Shown here piece by piece: positions 34,903 to 43,395 of a stretch of 64,000 nucleotides of DNA. The DNA is from Propionispira arboris. GTDB lineage: Bacteria; Bacillota; Negativicutes; Selenomonadales; Selenomonadaceae. The stretch lies in assembly GCF_900109225.1 (NCBI RefSeq), contig NZ_FNZK01000019.1, forward strand, positions 46,222-110,221. Reading direction: 5' to 3'. The position numbers and the translations under genes are program-made. Under the pieces are notes generated by a model. It saw nothing but the letters and a program-made list of their open reading frames with translations. It did not search any database and was not told where the DNA came from. Position 1 is the first letter of the stretch, and each line of letters starts with the position of its first letter.

Positions 34903-36009
34903 TCATTTTTCAGCAATTATTTTTTTAATTTTTTCAACAATTATTTTTTCCTGTCCCTCAAAAAGAGGTCTGGGATCAATATAAATCTTTCCTTGAGTAA
35001 GAAAATAATCTCTAGTATAAATTACAGGATCACCTATTTTTAAATTTTGAGCAATTTGCGTCGCATTCAGTCCTAAAAGATTTTCGTTGATAGTCAATTC
35101 GGCACGATAAATTTCCCTGCCAGCTTCATCTTGGACAATACGTCCTTCCAACCCCGAAATCCCCTTTAAATCATCTAGCAGTAATTGCATTCTTTCTCTT
35201 TGTTCAGCTCCATTTTCCATCTGTTTTCCATAGCGTTCCAATGCCGTCAGTAATCCTATAATACCTTCCTTACCAATTTTCATAGGTCGCCCAATACCAC
35301 CATACTGCATGCGACAGGCTTTACACAAATCAGCTCTACCGCAGATCAAACCAGAAGTAGGTCCTTCAAGAGCCTTACCGCCGCTATAAATAACTAAATC
35401 TGCACCAAGCTTTCTATACTTGTTCATATCCTCTTCCGCTGCAGCATCAATCAACAACGGCAAATGGTGTTTGTGGGCAATATCAATCATTACTTTAATC
35501 GACTGCATCCCCTTTTGTACAGCGTGATGTGATTTAATATAGAACAAGGCTGCTGTTTTTTCTGTAATGGCTTCTTCAATATGTGCTGCTTCGACCAGAT
35601 TGGCACAGCCAACTTCGATTGGTTTTCCTCCGCCGATCCGTATCATCTGTGTGACAGAAGCACCAAAGTTCACCGCATGACCTTTTTGCAATATAATTTC
35701 ATTTCTCATGCCTTCACTATTAGGTAAGGCTTCGATTTTGGTCAAATTGCATCCGGCAATAACAGCTGCCGTGCTGATAGCAATTCCCGCTGAAGCACCA
35801 CAGGTTGGACAGCCGTCTTCTGCTCCCGTTGCCTTCGCTATATATTTTCCCGCCACTACCAGCAAATCAGCAATTTCTACATAGTCCCTGGCTGCTTTCC
35901 CCATCGCCTCAGCGACTTCATAATCCACCGCACTCGCACCAAGCACAGTCATCTTACCGCATCCGTTGATCACCTGTTTTAATCCAAATTTTTGAAAAAT
36001 ATTCATCAT
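34903..36009 (-). CDS. dgaE: DgaE-like D-glucosaminate-6-phosphate ammonia-lyase
   Basis: 368 residues, PLP-dependent, SelA-like fold. The PLP lysine lies in VIYSGGKALEGPTSG (about residue 212) after PLLIDAAAEED (the aspartate that binds the pyridine nitrogen). The N-terminal INGCGKMTVLGAS is characteristic of the DgaE/SelA-like lyases. Converts D-glucosaminate 6-phosphate to 2-keto-3-deoxygluconate 6-phosphate plus ammonia. Preceded by the PTS genes that make its substrate. Confidence 0.9.
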   Translation of the reverse strand: MMNIFQKFGLKQVINGCGKMTVLGASAVDYEVAEAMGKAARDYVEIADLLVVAGKYIAKATGAEDGCPTCGASAGIAISTAAVIAGCNLTKIEALPNSEGMRNEIILQKGHAVNFGASVTQMIRIGGGKPIEVGCANLVEAAHIEEAITEKTAALFYIKSHHAVQKGMQSIKVMIDIAHKHHLPLLIDAAAEEDMNKYRKLGADLVIYSGGKALEGPTSGLICGRADLCKACRMQYGGIGRPMKIGKEGIIGLLTALERYGKQMENGAEQRERMQLLLDDLKGISGLEGRIVQDEAGREIYRAELTINENLLGLNATQIAQNLKIGDPVIYTRDYFLTQGKIYIDPRPLFEGQEKIIVEKIKKIIAEK

Positions 36010-36070
36010 TTACAAATACCGCTACCTTTCATTTTCTTTTAAACAAAACGATTGTTATATAAATCAAAAC

Positions 36071-36895
36071 TCAAAGAATCCCTAACAACGATGCAATTAT
36101 TGAAAATATAACTACTGTAAGTAAAATTCTGCTATAATAAGGGCCTTTTTCTGTAAGATACCAATATATTCCATAAACGGCACATAACGGTAATAATCCA
36201 GGAACAATCATATTTAAAATATCCTGAAAAACAATCGTTGTTCCCTCAGCCATGGTTAATACAAACGGAGTTGTAATTTTTACATAGCTTGCGGATAGAG
36301 CTCCCATCATAATTAACCCAATAACATTCGCAGTAAAAATAATTGACTTCATTTTTCCGCCTTTTAGCATACTTAATATAGATTTTTTTCCTAAATTATA
36401 ACCATTATGGATAAGCACATAACTAATCGTGATTGTAACTGCCGGATATACAATAAGTGGTAATATCCCGCCTAAAAAAGATCCCTGCTTTGCAAATGGT
36501 AAAAATATAGCAATTACAATCGGCATAAGCGCTGCCCAGATAATAGCGTCTCCCATTCCAGCGATAGGGCCCATCAATCCGGTTTTTATGCCGGTAATAG
36601 CGCTGTCAGAAGGTTTTTTTGCATATTCTTCTTCCATGGCAATTGTAATCCCTTGAATCACCGACCCCAATGTTGCTTCTGTATTAAAAAAAATCAAATG
36701 CCGCTTGAGGGCCTCACTCAAATCTTTTTTTGTTGTATAAAGCTTTTTTAAAATAGGAATCATGGATGCACAAAACGCTAAGCTTTGTAAACGTTCATAA
36801 GAATTTGATAGTTCTGCCCCCATATAATAAATCAACATTGACTTTGTAATATCATGTTTCGTAATAACTTCTTGATCATTTATTTTTTCAGACAT
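36071..36895 (-). CDS. dgaD: PTS mannose-family IID component (DgaD-like)
   Basis: 274 residues from the ATG at 36895, which overlaps the end of the IIC gene; upstream frame extension to 36916 begins with TTG. EIID features: SKSMLIYYMGAELSNSYERLQ, a cytoplasmic N-terminal domain and the GIKTGLMGPIAGMGDAIIWA signature (about 128-147), then C-terminal membrane segments. Works with IIC as the membrane carrier for D-glucosaminate. Confidence 0.9.
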   Translation of the reverse strand: MSEKINDQEVITKHDITKSMLIYYMGAELSNSYERLQSLAFCASMIPILKKLYTTKKDLSEALKRHLIFFNTEATLGSVIQGITIAMEEEYAKKPSDSAITGIKTGLMGPIAGMGDAIIWAALMPIVIAIFLPFAKQGSFLGGILPLIVYPAVTITISYVLIHNGYNLGKKSILSMLKGGKMKSIIFTANVIGLIMMGALSASYVKITTPFVLTMAEGTTIVFQDILNMIVPGLLPLCAVYGIYWYLTEKGPYYSRILLTVVIFSIIASLLGIL

Positions 36896-37646
36896 TAGAT
36901 TCACTATCCTTTCCAAACATAAACACTCTCAATAGTAACGCTAGACAAGTACCAAATATTGCAGCTGCCATAACATCTATTTTTAAATAAATAACGGCAA
37001 AATACCCTACAACAAAAAATGGAATCAATTCTTTTTTCCCAATTACTTTTATGGTAATTGCAAAGCCAAGTGCTGGTAAAATTCCGCCCATTATTTCAAA
37101 GGAATGTAAGACCCACTGTGGTAATAACATTAATAAATTTTGAATAACACTTTCACCTAAATAATTAATTGCGAAAACAATTGGAAAGCGAATTAAAAAT
37201 CCCAGGAGTGCCGGATATAAAAAAGCTGCTTTCATAATTCCTGCTGTATTTGCATCTTCAGCATAACGATCTGCCATATGCACAAAAACAGCATTAATAG
37301 TTCTTCTTAATTGATCTACAAAAACACCAAGAACACCAAATGGTATTGCTAAAGCAATAGCAACTTCTGGTGACATATTTGCCAAAACACCTAAAGGAAT
37401 CGCAATACATCCGGCCAAAGCCGGATCACTTGGGACATTTCCTCCCGGAGTTGAGGTTACTCCTAAATAAACCAATTGAAGACCAGCACCGATCTGCATT
37501 GATAAAACCATGTTCCCTGTTATAATGCCCACAAATACCCCTATAACCACCGGCTGCAACAGCATACTTGAAAAAGTATATCCAAACCTTAAGCGAGAAA
37601 ACCAATAATACACACCCATTGAAATTGAAATAAGTAAAATGCTCAT
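36888..37646 (-). CDS. dgaC: PTS mannose-family IIC component (DgaC-like)
   Basis: 252 residues, very hydrophobic. EIIC-Man signature GAGLQLVYLGVTSTPGGNVPSDP (about 54-74, including the conserved GG-PSDP) is intact. Forms the channel with IID. Overlaps dgaD, which indicates coupled translation, and follows dgaB by 21 bp. Confidence 0.9.
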   Translation of the reverse strand: MSILLISISMGVYYWFSRLRFGYTFSSMLLQPVVIGVFVGIITGNMVLSMQIGAGLQLVYLGVTSTPGGNVPSDPALAGCIAIPLGVLANMSPEVAIALAIPFGVLGVFVDQLRRTINAVFVHMADRYAEDANTAGIMKAAFLYPALLGFLIRFPIVFAINYLGESVIQNLLMLLPQWVLHSFEIMGGILPALGFAITIKVIGKKELIPFFVVGYFAVIYLKIDVMAAAIFGTCLALLLRVFMFGKDSESNV

Positions 37647-37667
37647 GATTTTATCCCCTTTTCATTA

Positions 37668-38159
37668 TCATTGTCTATATTTTTTTAAAATATTTTCTAC
37701 ACTCTGAGGCAAATCTTCAGGAATCGTTTGAAAAATTACTTTTACACCTACTTGTATAAAATATTTTAATACCTCTACATCCTTATCATCTAATGTTATA
37801 TTTTGAAAAACTACTTTTCGGTTTGGTGCCCCACCAAGCCCACCAATTTGGATTGTTTCTGTTTTTATACCAGCTTCATATACTGATTTCATATTTGCCA
37901 ATCCCGAAGTCAATAGCAATACTCTTTTACTCCCAAAACTATCTTTTTTGTATTCTGTTATCCCCTCTTGTTCCGTATAACAAACAACGTCCAGCCCCAC
38001 CGGCGCTGACATCAGGCAAACTTCTTTTAAAAACTCATCACTGGCAAATTCATTATCTATAACAACAATTTTTTCTGCCCTTGATTGATTTACCCACTTT
38101 GTCATGACTTGTCCATGAATCAATCTACTGTCTACTCTGCATAATACAATTTCCGCCAT
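37668..38159 (-). CDS. dgaB: PTS mannose-family IIB component (DgaB-like)
   Basis: 163 residues. The active-site histidine sits in VDSRLIHGQV (H15 in MAEIVLCRVDSRLIH), as in LevE/ManX-B domains. Accepts phosphate from IIA and phosphorylates the incoming sugar acid at C6. Located between IIA (2-bp gap) and IIC. Confidence 0.92.
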   Translation of the reverse strand: MAEIVLCRVDSRLIHGQVMTKWVNQSRAEKIVVIDNEFASDEFLKEVCLMSAPVGLDVVCYTEQEGITEYKKDSFGSKRVLLLTSGLANMKSVYEAGIKTETIQIGGLGGAPNRKVVFQNITLDDKDVEVLKYFIQVGVKVIFQTIPEDLPQSVENILKKYRQ

Positions 38160-38161
38160 TT

Positions 38162-38584
38162 TTAATCCTCATTTTTCTTTTTATTTATATTTGCAATTAC
38201 TTCTCTAACTACATCTTTACAAGAATGATTTCCTATTTTTAGTAACGCTTCAATCGAATACGTACCATTATTCATGATTTCTGAGCAAGCTTCTAATAAA
38301 AGTGGAGCATTTAGCCCTGAGATTACTTGAACTCCCAACTCTTGTCCTAATTTAGCAGCTACATTCGTTGTTGTTCCACCAAATAAATCCGTTATGATCA
38401 ATGTGTTTTGCGGAAATATTTTTAATTTTTCTTTTACAAGATTAAAATATTCAGAAAAAGTATACTGTGGTAATAATGGTATTTCTTCTACACAATCAAT
38501 ATTTCCAATGATCATTTTTAAACTTTCTACTAGTTCTTTTCCCCATCCGCCATGAGTAAGTAGTAAGATTTTTGCTTTTTCCAT
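38162..38584 (-). CDS. dgaA: PTS mannose-family IIA component (DgaA-like)
   Basis: 140 residues, the size of a free EIIA-Man domain. The phosphorylated histidine is H10 in LLTHGGWG; LIITDLFGGTTTN follows near residue 72. Receives phosphate from HPr. First gene of the operon; GGAGG precedes the ATG and a TTGACA-17-TACAAT promoter lies 40-70 bp upstream inside a large palindrome. Confidence 0.92.
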   Translation of the reverse strand: MEKAKILLLTHGGWGKELVESLKMIIGNIDCVEEIPLLPQYTFSEYFNLVKEKLKIFPQNTLIITDLFGGTTTNVAAKLGQELGVQVISGLNAPLLLEACSEIMNNGTYSIEALLKIGNHSCKDVVREVIANINKKKNED

Positions 38585-38607
38585 TTTTTACCTCCATTTT
38601 GTAGTAT

Positions 38608-38665
38608 AATTCTTTATTGACAACAAAATTGTAGCATGCTACAATTTTGTTGTCAATAAAGAATT
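38608..38665. promoter_or_regulatory. 58-bp perfect palindrome containing mirror-image promoters
   Basis: Two 29-bp arms (38608-38636, 38637-38665) are exactly complementary with no spacer. Each strand therefore reads TTGACA, 17 nt, TACAAT: plus strand 38617-38622 and 38640-38645; minus strand 38656-38651 and 38633-38628. The minus copy drives dgaA (about 37-nt leader). The plus copy points at the RpiR gene 370 bp away. Because of the symmetry it is probably also the operator. Right of it, 38666-39014 has no gene; TTGGAC at about 38955 and TATAAT-like boxes may form the rpiR promoter. Confidence 0.75.
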
Positions 38666-39014
38666 GCAAATATTGCAAATATATTATTTTTTTAAACTTC
38701 ACCGTTTTAAAATCACCTATACACCTGGAAAATTAAATAATGCTTGATATAAAAATAGCATGATTCTTCCGTTTTTAGTATACTTAAATGATAAAAAAAC
38801 ACACAACGAATACTCATACCATAAAAATCATAGAGCATCGTAGCTGTCAGAATAAACTCATTTTCGCATCAATTTTTAGATTTTTTTTAAACAAGTACTT
38901 TCTTTTACTGCGCAAAATCATAGAAATAATCCCGAATGTAAATAGTCTGAGATAATTGGACAATGCATTTATTTTGTACTATGCTATGACTATAATATAT
39001 ATAAGGAGCGTAAG

Positions 39015-39830
39015 ATGAACAACGATAAACAGACTTTTTCCATCTTATCACGAATTAATGAAATGAGTTCCCAATTCACAAAAACAGATTGGAAAATATA
39101 CAAATTTATAAAAAATAATTTGAAAAAATTTAGTTCTTTAACTGCCTCTGTGATTGCAAAAGAAATAGATATATCCGATGCTAGTATTATTCGTTTTTCA
39201 CAAAAAGTAGGGTTTAGCGGATTTTATGAACTTCGTTATATGATTCAAAAAGAATTAGAACCAAATATCTCAGAGCATCCCAATATTTTATCATCATCGC
39301 TTTTTAACGATAACAAAACACTATTAGAAAGACTATATGCACAAATAAACCCTATTGACATCGTCTGCTTGAAAAACAACATGTTAGAATCCCAACATCT
39401 TTTTATTTTAGGTATCCAATCCCATCAACATCTTGTATCTATTATTGCTCAAAAATTTTTATCAATTGGTATATTATTGCAAACCATTACAACTTTTGAA
39501 GCTCTAGAAATACATACCAATTTAAGTACACAAAAGGATCTTTGTATAGTCATTGACGCTTCAAATCAGTCAACAAAAATAAATAAAAAGCTCAAACAAT
39601 TAAAAAGCAACCATGTTTATATGGTTGCTATAACTGATGCACCTTACGAGAATAAACCATTTTCTTGGGATCAAGAATTTGTTCTTCCTAAAAAAACAGA
39701 TTTAAAGTCTAACTATAGTATTTCAAATGAAATTACAATTTTAACCTTATTTGATATTCTCTTTGACAATTTTTTAGACAATAAAAAATTCATTAAAATG
39801 TTAGACAGAAACCTGTTGAGTTCTTTTTAA
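39015..39830 (+). CDS. RpiR family transcriptional regulator
   Basis: 271 residues. HTH_6 domain at about 10-85 (SLTASVIAKEIDISDASIIRF, GFSGFYELRYMIQ) and a weaker SIS-type domain after residue 110. Divergent from the dga operon, hence its probable regulator. In Salmonella the same PTS operon uses the sigma54 activator DgaR, so regulation here is of a different kind. AAGGAG precedes the ATG. Confidence 0.87.
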   Translation: MNNDKQTFSILSRINEMSSQFTKTDWKIYKFIKNNLKKFSSLTASVIAKEIDISDASIIRFSQKVGFSGFYELRYMIQKELEPNISEHPNILSSSLFNDNKTLLERLYAQINPIDIVCLKNNMLESQHLFILGIQSHQHLVSIIAQKFLSIGILLQTITTFEALEIHTNLSTQKDLCIVIDASNQSTKINKKLKQLKSNHVYMVAITDAPYENKPFSWDQEFVLPKKTDLKSNYSISNEITILTLFDILFDNFLDNKKFIKMLDRNLLSSF

Positions 39831-39835
39831 AACGA

Positions 39836-40102
39836 TTATAAGTATACTGTTTTAGCAGGTGTATTGATTAACCAATAATATCCAGACAAACTAGACAAAA
39901 CAACTCCACGGCGAGCCTTATATAGATTGCCTATTACTTTGGCAAAAACATGATATAAATTAGTAACTAGCTGAATACTCTTACCTTCATAATCCGTAAA
40001 TTCAACGACTCTATATCTATGAATAGAACGTTTTTGTTTTGTTCCAACTTGACACGCATAATCGCTTTCGAGGATGGTTTGTACAAAAATTTCAAATACC
40101 AG
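39836..40102 (-). pseudogene. IS4-type transposase C-terminal remnant
   Basis: An 88-codon open stretch on the minus strand without a start. It reads LESDYACQVGTKQKRS, RYRVVEFTDYEGKSI, LVTNLYHVFAKVIGNLYKAR; this matches the C-terminal catalytic half of IS4/IS231-group transposases (TNL...I..LYK.RW). The expected RW-x-E is changed to RRGVV and the frame ends 25 codons later, so it is decayed. The rest of the 39831-40469 gap has no other gene. Confidence 0.65.
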
Positions 40103-40326
40103 TTAACCTAATTCTATCTGAGTAACGGACTCGTGGAAACTTTTTATAACAAGAAATAGATGAACAAATTTTTCATAACATTGATGATAGAAAGATCTTC
40201 TAAGTTGAAAAAGAATGTAGTAAACTGAAAATCGAGCATGAGTGATAACCTCTTTCGGTTAATGTGGGGTATCTTTAATTATAAATGAGTTATTCACTTT
40301 ATGCTCTCTTTTTATGCAAAAAAATA

Positions 40327-40364
40327 TGTTGGAATAAGCAATTTGTTTTTTGCTTATTCCAACA
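40327..40364. terminator. Terminator after the TetR gene
   Basis: TGTTGGAATAAGCAA (40327-40341) with its complement (40350-40364), loop TTTGTTTT; AT-rich on both sides. About 100 bp beyond the stop of the TetR gene on the minus strand. Confidence 0.65.
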
Positions 40365-40469
40365 TTTAGTATATAACCATTTTTCATCAAGCTACGCTAG
40401 AAGGACTATCTTCGCAATATCTCCTATATTGCACTTCAATAAAAAGCCTCTATTTTTGAAACAACTTTC

Positions 40470-41123
40470 TTATTTCTGGCAAAACACTTCAATTCCCTTA
40501 AGTGCAAATGCTTTCAAATCTTCTATCAAGTCTTCTTCACTATAACGGACAGGCAGTAATTTTATAACTTCTGTATTGTTTCTACGTACCAAAAAAGTCA
40601 ATGCAAAAGGTGCCATTGTACTCAAAATACAACTGTAAAGCTTCGGATTATTTTTAGATAAGCCTGTGTATTCACTGAAAATTTTCACCACAACATTGAA
40701 TTTTGGAATCGCATTTTCCGATAAGATTTTCGCAATAAATGGAGAAGGATTCATCAATTCTCTGGCCCAAACCTTGATTTGCCAACATTCTTTTTTCCAT
40801 ACATTCAAAATGAATGTATCTAAAAACTGCACCAGCTTTTCTTTTGCCGATATGTTTTTTTCTTCTATTTCCTGCAAATCCTTAATATTCAACAGGTATC
40901 GGTGAACCTCTTCCAAAACAGCCACATAGAGGCCCTCATGACTTCCAAAATGATAGTTAATGGCTGCACTATTTGCTTTAGCCCTTTCACAAATATTTTT
41001 ACTTGTTGTCTTTTCATAGCCTTGTTCTGCGATCAACTTTCCTGCTACATCGATGAGGAGTGCCTTTGTTGCATTCCCATCCCCTCGCAGCATATTATTT
41101 TTTACATGTTTAATTTTCTTCAT
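40470..41123 (-). CDS. TetR family regulator, CecR (YbiH)-like
   Basis: 217 residues from the ATG at 41123 (AAGGTGG upstream; frame open to 41144). TetR_N HTH at about 17-62 (TTSKNICERAKANSAAINYHF), then the long helical C-terminal domain typical of CecR/YbiH (ARELMNPSPF near residue 125). CecR controls the ybhGFSR exporter in E. coli; here the gene closes an operon with the same exporter genes, so autoregulation is likely. Confidence 0.88.
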   Translation of the reverse strand: MKKIKHVKNNMLRGDGNATKALLIDVAGKLIAEQGYEKTTSKNICERAKANSAAINYHFGSHEGLYVAVLEEVHRYLLNIKDLQEIEEKNISAKEKLVQFLDTFILNVWKKECWQIKVWARELMNPSPFIAKILSENAIPKFNVVVKIFSEYTGLSKNNPKLYSCILSTMAPFALTFLVRRNNTEVIKLLPVRYSEEDLIEDLKAFALKGIEVFCQK

Positions 41124-41147
41124 GAAATCCACCTTTTCTTGCATTAT

Positions 41148-42263
41148 TCACACTAATTTATTACGGAACAACCATCCTGCCAAAGGCAAGGTCAGTACAG
41201 CGACTACAAGCATCGGCAAGAAATTGAACGCAATTTCCACGGTTGTACAGCCTTCCAAATAAATCCGGCGAATCGACTCAAGCGCAAAACGCAGCGGATC
41301 GGCATAGGTCAGTATTTGTAGAATATACGGCATATTGTGCACCGGAGTTGCCAGCCCAGATAATAATACCATAGGCAGCAATAAAACAAAACTATAAACC
41401 ATGACCTGCTGCATACTAGATGATATTGCCGAAATAGAAAGACCTATACCTGTACAACTCAGGGTAAATATAATCAATGTTAAATAAAGAGGAAATATTG
41501 ACCCTGCCATCGGTATTTTAAACCAAAACCGGCAAATCAGCAAGACGATTGTTGCTTGTGTCAATCCCACGATAAGAGGTGGCACTGCTTTTCCAATGAG
41601 AATTTCTGCCGGAGAAAGTGGCGTAACAAGCAATTGATCAAATGTTCCTTGTTCTCTTTCTCGGGCAACAGACAAGCCTGATAAAAGCAAAACCTGAATC
41701 AGACTCAAGAGTCCCATTAAGCCCGGCAAAAAATTCCAACGCGTAATGAGATTTGGATTATACCAAGTAACGGTTTCCAGTCGTATCGCATCGAGATTTC
41801 CACCCCAGCTTCGATTAAAATCATCCACAATACGATTTAAATATCCGCTGGCAACCGATGCCGTCATTGTATTGCGGCCATCTGTAATAACCTGAATATT
41901 TCCCCTTTCGCCTTCTTCTAAATGACTTGCAAAATCAGGTTCAATATGGATCACCATCAAAGCCTTTCCCGAGTCAATGACATTTGCAATCTCATTAGCA
42001 TTTAGCAATGTTTCAACCCGGTAAAAAACCTTCGTCCCATCCAATTTTGCTAAAAAATCCACGGACGCCCGACTATGACTTTGATCTACGCAGGCATAAG
42101 GCACTTGCTCTAAATTGTACGTAGCTGCATACCCAAACAAAATACTCTGAACAATTACAGGTACAATTAAAATGGCCCGTGTCGATGGGTCTTTTAATGT
42201 CGATAACATTTCTTTTTGACACATCCATTTGATTCTCCATAAAAATGCATATATATACTCCAT
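41148..42263 (-). CDS. ABC-2 type permease, YbhR-like
   Basis: 371 residues from the ATG at 42263; the extension to 42272 starts with TTG. One N-terminal membrane helix, a large external domain of about 140 residues, then five helices with the ABC-2 signature (REREQGTFDQLLVTPLSPAEILIGK near residue 225). Second membrane half of the exporter; start overlaps the end of the preceding permease gene by 1-2 bp. Confidence 0.9.
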   Translation of the reverse strand: MEYIYAFLWRIKWMCQKEMLSTLKDPSTRAILIVPVIVQSILFGYAATYNLEQVPYACVDQSHSRASVDFLAKLDGTKVFYRVETLLNANEIANVIDSGKALMVIHIEPDFASHLEEGERGNIQVITDGRNTMTASVASGYLNRIVDDFNRSWGGNLDAIRLETVTWYNPNLITRWNFLPGLMGLLSLIQVLLLSGLSVAREREQGTFDQLLVTPLSPAEILIGKAVPPLIVGLTQATIVLLICRFWFKIPMAGSIFPLYLTLIIFTLSCTGIGLSISAISSSMQQVMVYSFVLLLPMVLLSGLATPVHNMPYILQILTYADPLRFALESIRRIYLEGCTTVEIAFNFLPMLVVAVLTLPLAGWLFRNKLV

Positions 42264-42264
42264 A

Positions 42265-43395
42265 TCAGCCAACCTTCTTTTTCGTTACTTTTAATGCGAT
42301 TCCCAAAAAAAAGATAGCATACAATGTCAGTACCCCACAATTTTTTATAATCATTGTCCAGTTATTTCCTGCTAAAAACAGCGATTTCAATAAGTCCAAA
42401 TAATACGTTGAGGGCAAAACTCCCCCAATACGGGCAATCCATTCCGGCACACAACGCAAATCATATAAAAATCCTGTGAGCATCAATGCGGGCAAAAAGC
42501 TTACGATAAGGGATACCTGACACGCCAAAAACTGGCTTTTTGTTATCGCAGAAATAACGAGACCCAAGCCTAGTGCTGTAAATAAATACAATACAGAGGC
42601 AAAAATAATAATCCATATGGAGCCATGTATCGGAACTTCATACAAAAATTTTGCTGTGAACAAACAAAGACCAAAGCCCAGCATAGCAATACAAAAATAG
42701 GGTATTATCTTTGCAAGCAAAAGCTCCAGTAACTTTACAGGCGTTACAAATAGCGATTCCAGTGTTCCCCGTTCCCATTCACGTGCCATAACAAGAGCCG
42801 TAAGAAATACACCCACAATTGTCATAATGAGCATCATAAGCCCGGGAACAAAATACCATGTACTGGTATTTGCATCATTAAACCACATACGATTTTCAAT
42901 AACAACTCGCCCTTTTTGCGGAAAAACAGATTTCGACAAAGCTATGTTTTTTTGCCGTACACTACCTTCTATATAGCTTTGCACAGCCATCGCCGTTGTA
43001 GAGTCTACACCATACAAAATCAATTGCAGGGAACTTTGCCTTTTCTGCAGTTTCTCTGAGAAATCAGGTGGAACCTGTAAAATAGCATCAACCTCTCTTT
43101 TTTTCAACAACTGTTTTGCTTCATTCATTGAATACACATACCATGGCGAAAAATACTCTGAACCATTAAGAAAATCCAATGCGTGCTGCGCTGTTGGGGA
43201 AGTATCCTCCATCACTACAGCCATCGGCACCTTCTTCACATCCAAAGAGATACCATAGCCAATGAGTAAAATCAATACGACAGGCAAAATTGCTCCAATT
43301 AAAATGCTGCTGCTGTCTCGACAAATTTGCAAAAATTCTTTATAGATCAAGGCCTTTAATCGACGGCAAAATCCATCAGCAACTTTATCTATCAT
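42265..43395 (-). CDS. ABC-2 type permease, YbhS-like
   Basis: 376 residues from the ATG at 43395 with AGGTG upstream; the frame to 43404 uses GTG. Same plan as its neighbour: TM1, extracytoplasmic domain, five helices with MAREWERGTLESLFVTPVK and a C-terminal membrane anchor. The start lies inside the last codons of the ATPase gene, so translation is coupled. Pairs with the YbhR-like protein as heterodimer. Confidence 0.9.
   Translation of the reverse strand: MIDKVADGFCRRLKALIYKEFLQICRDSSSILIGAILPVVLILLIGYGISLDVKKVPMAVVMEDTSPTAQHALDFLNGSEYFSPWYVYSMNEAKQLLKKREVDAILQVPPDFSEKLQKRQSSLQLILYGVDSTTAMAVQSYIEGSVRQKNIALSKSVFPQKGRVVIENRMWFNDANTSTWYFVPGLMMLIMTIVGVFLTALVMAREWERGTLESLFVTPVKLLELLLAKIIPYFCIAMLGFGLCLFTAKFLYEVPIHGSIWIIIFASVLYLFTALGLGLVISAITKSQFLACQVSLIVSFLPALMLTGFLYDLRCVPEWIARIGGVLPSTYYLDLLKSLFLAGNNWTMIIKNCGVLTLYAIFFLGIALKVTKKKVG

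Noticed and set aside
34903..36009. Selenocysteine synthase SelA
   Set aside because: Fold is similar but the size is shorter, and the partner genes (mannose-family PTS, KDPG aldolase) define the glucosaminate lyase DgaE; no selB/selD present.
38608..38665. Large palindrome as a rho-independent terminator
   Set aside because: AT-rich without a T-tract after either arm, and it holds consensus promoter boxes; no gene ends next to it.
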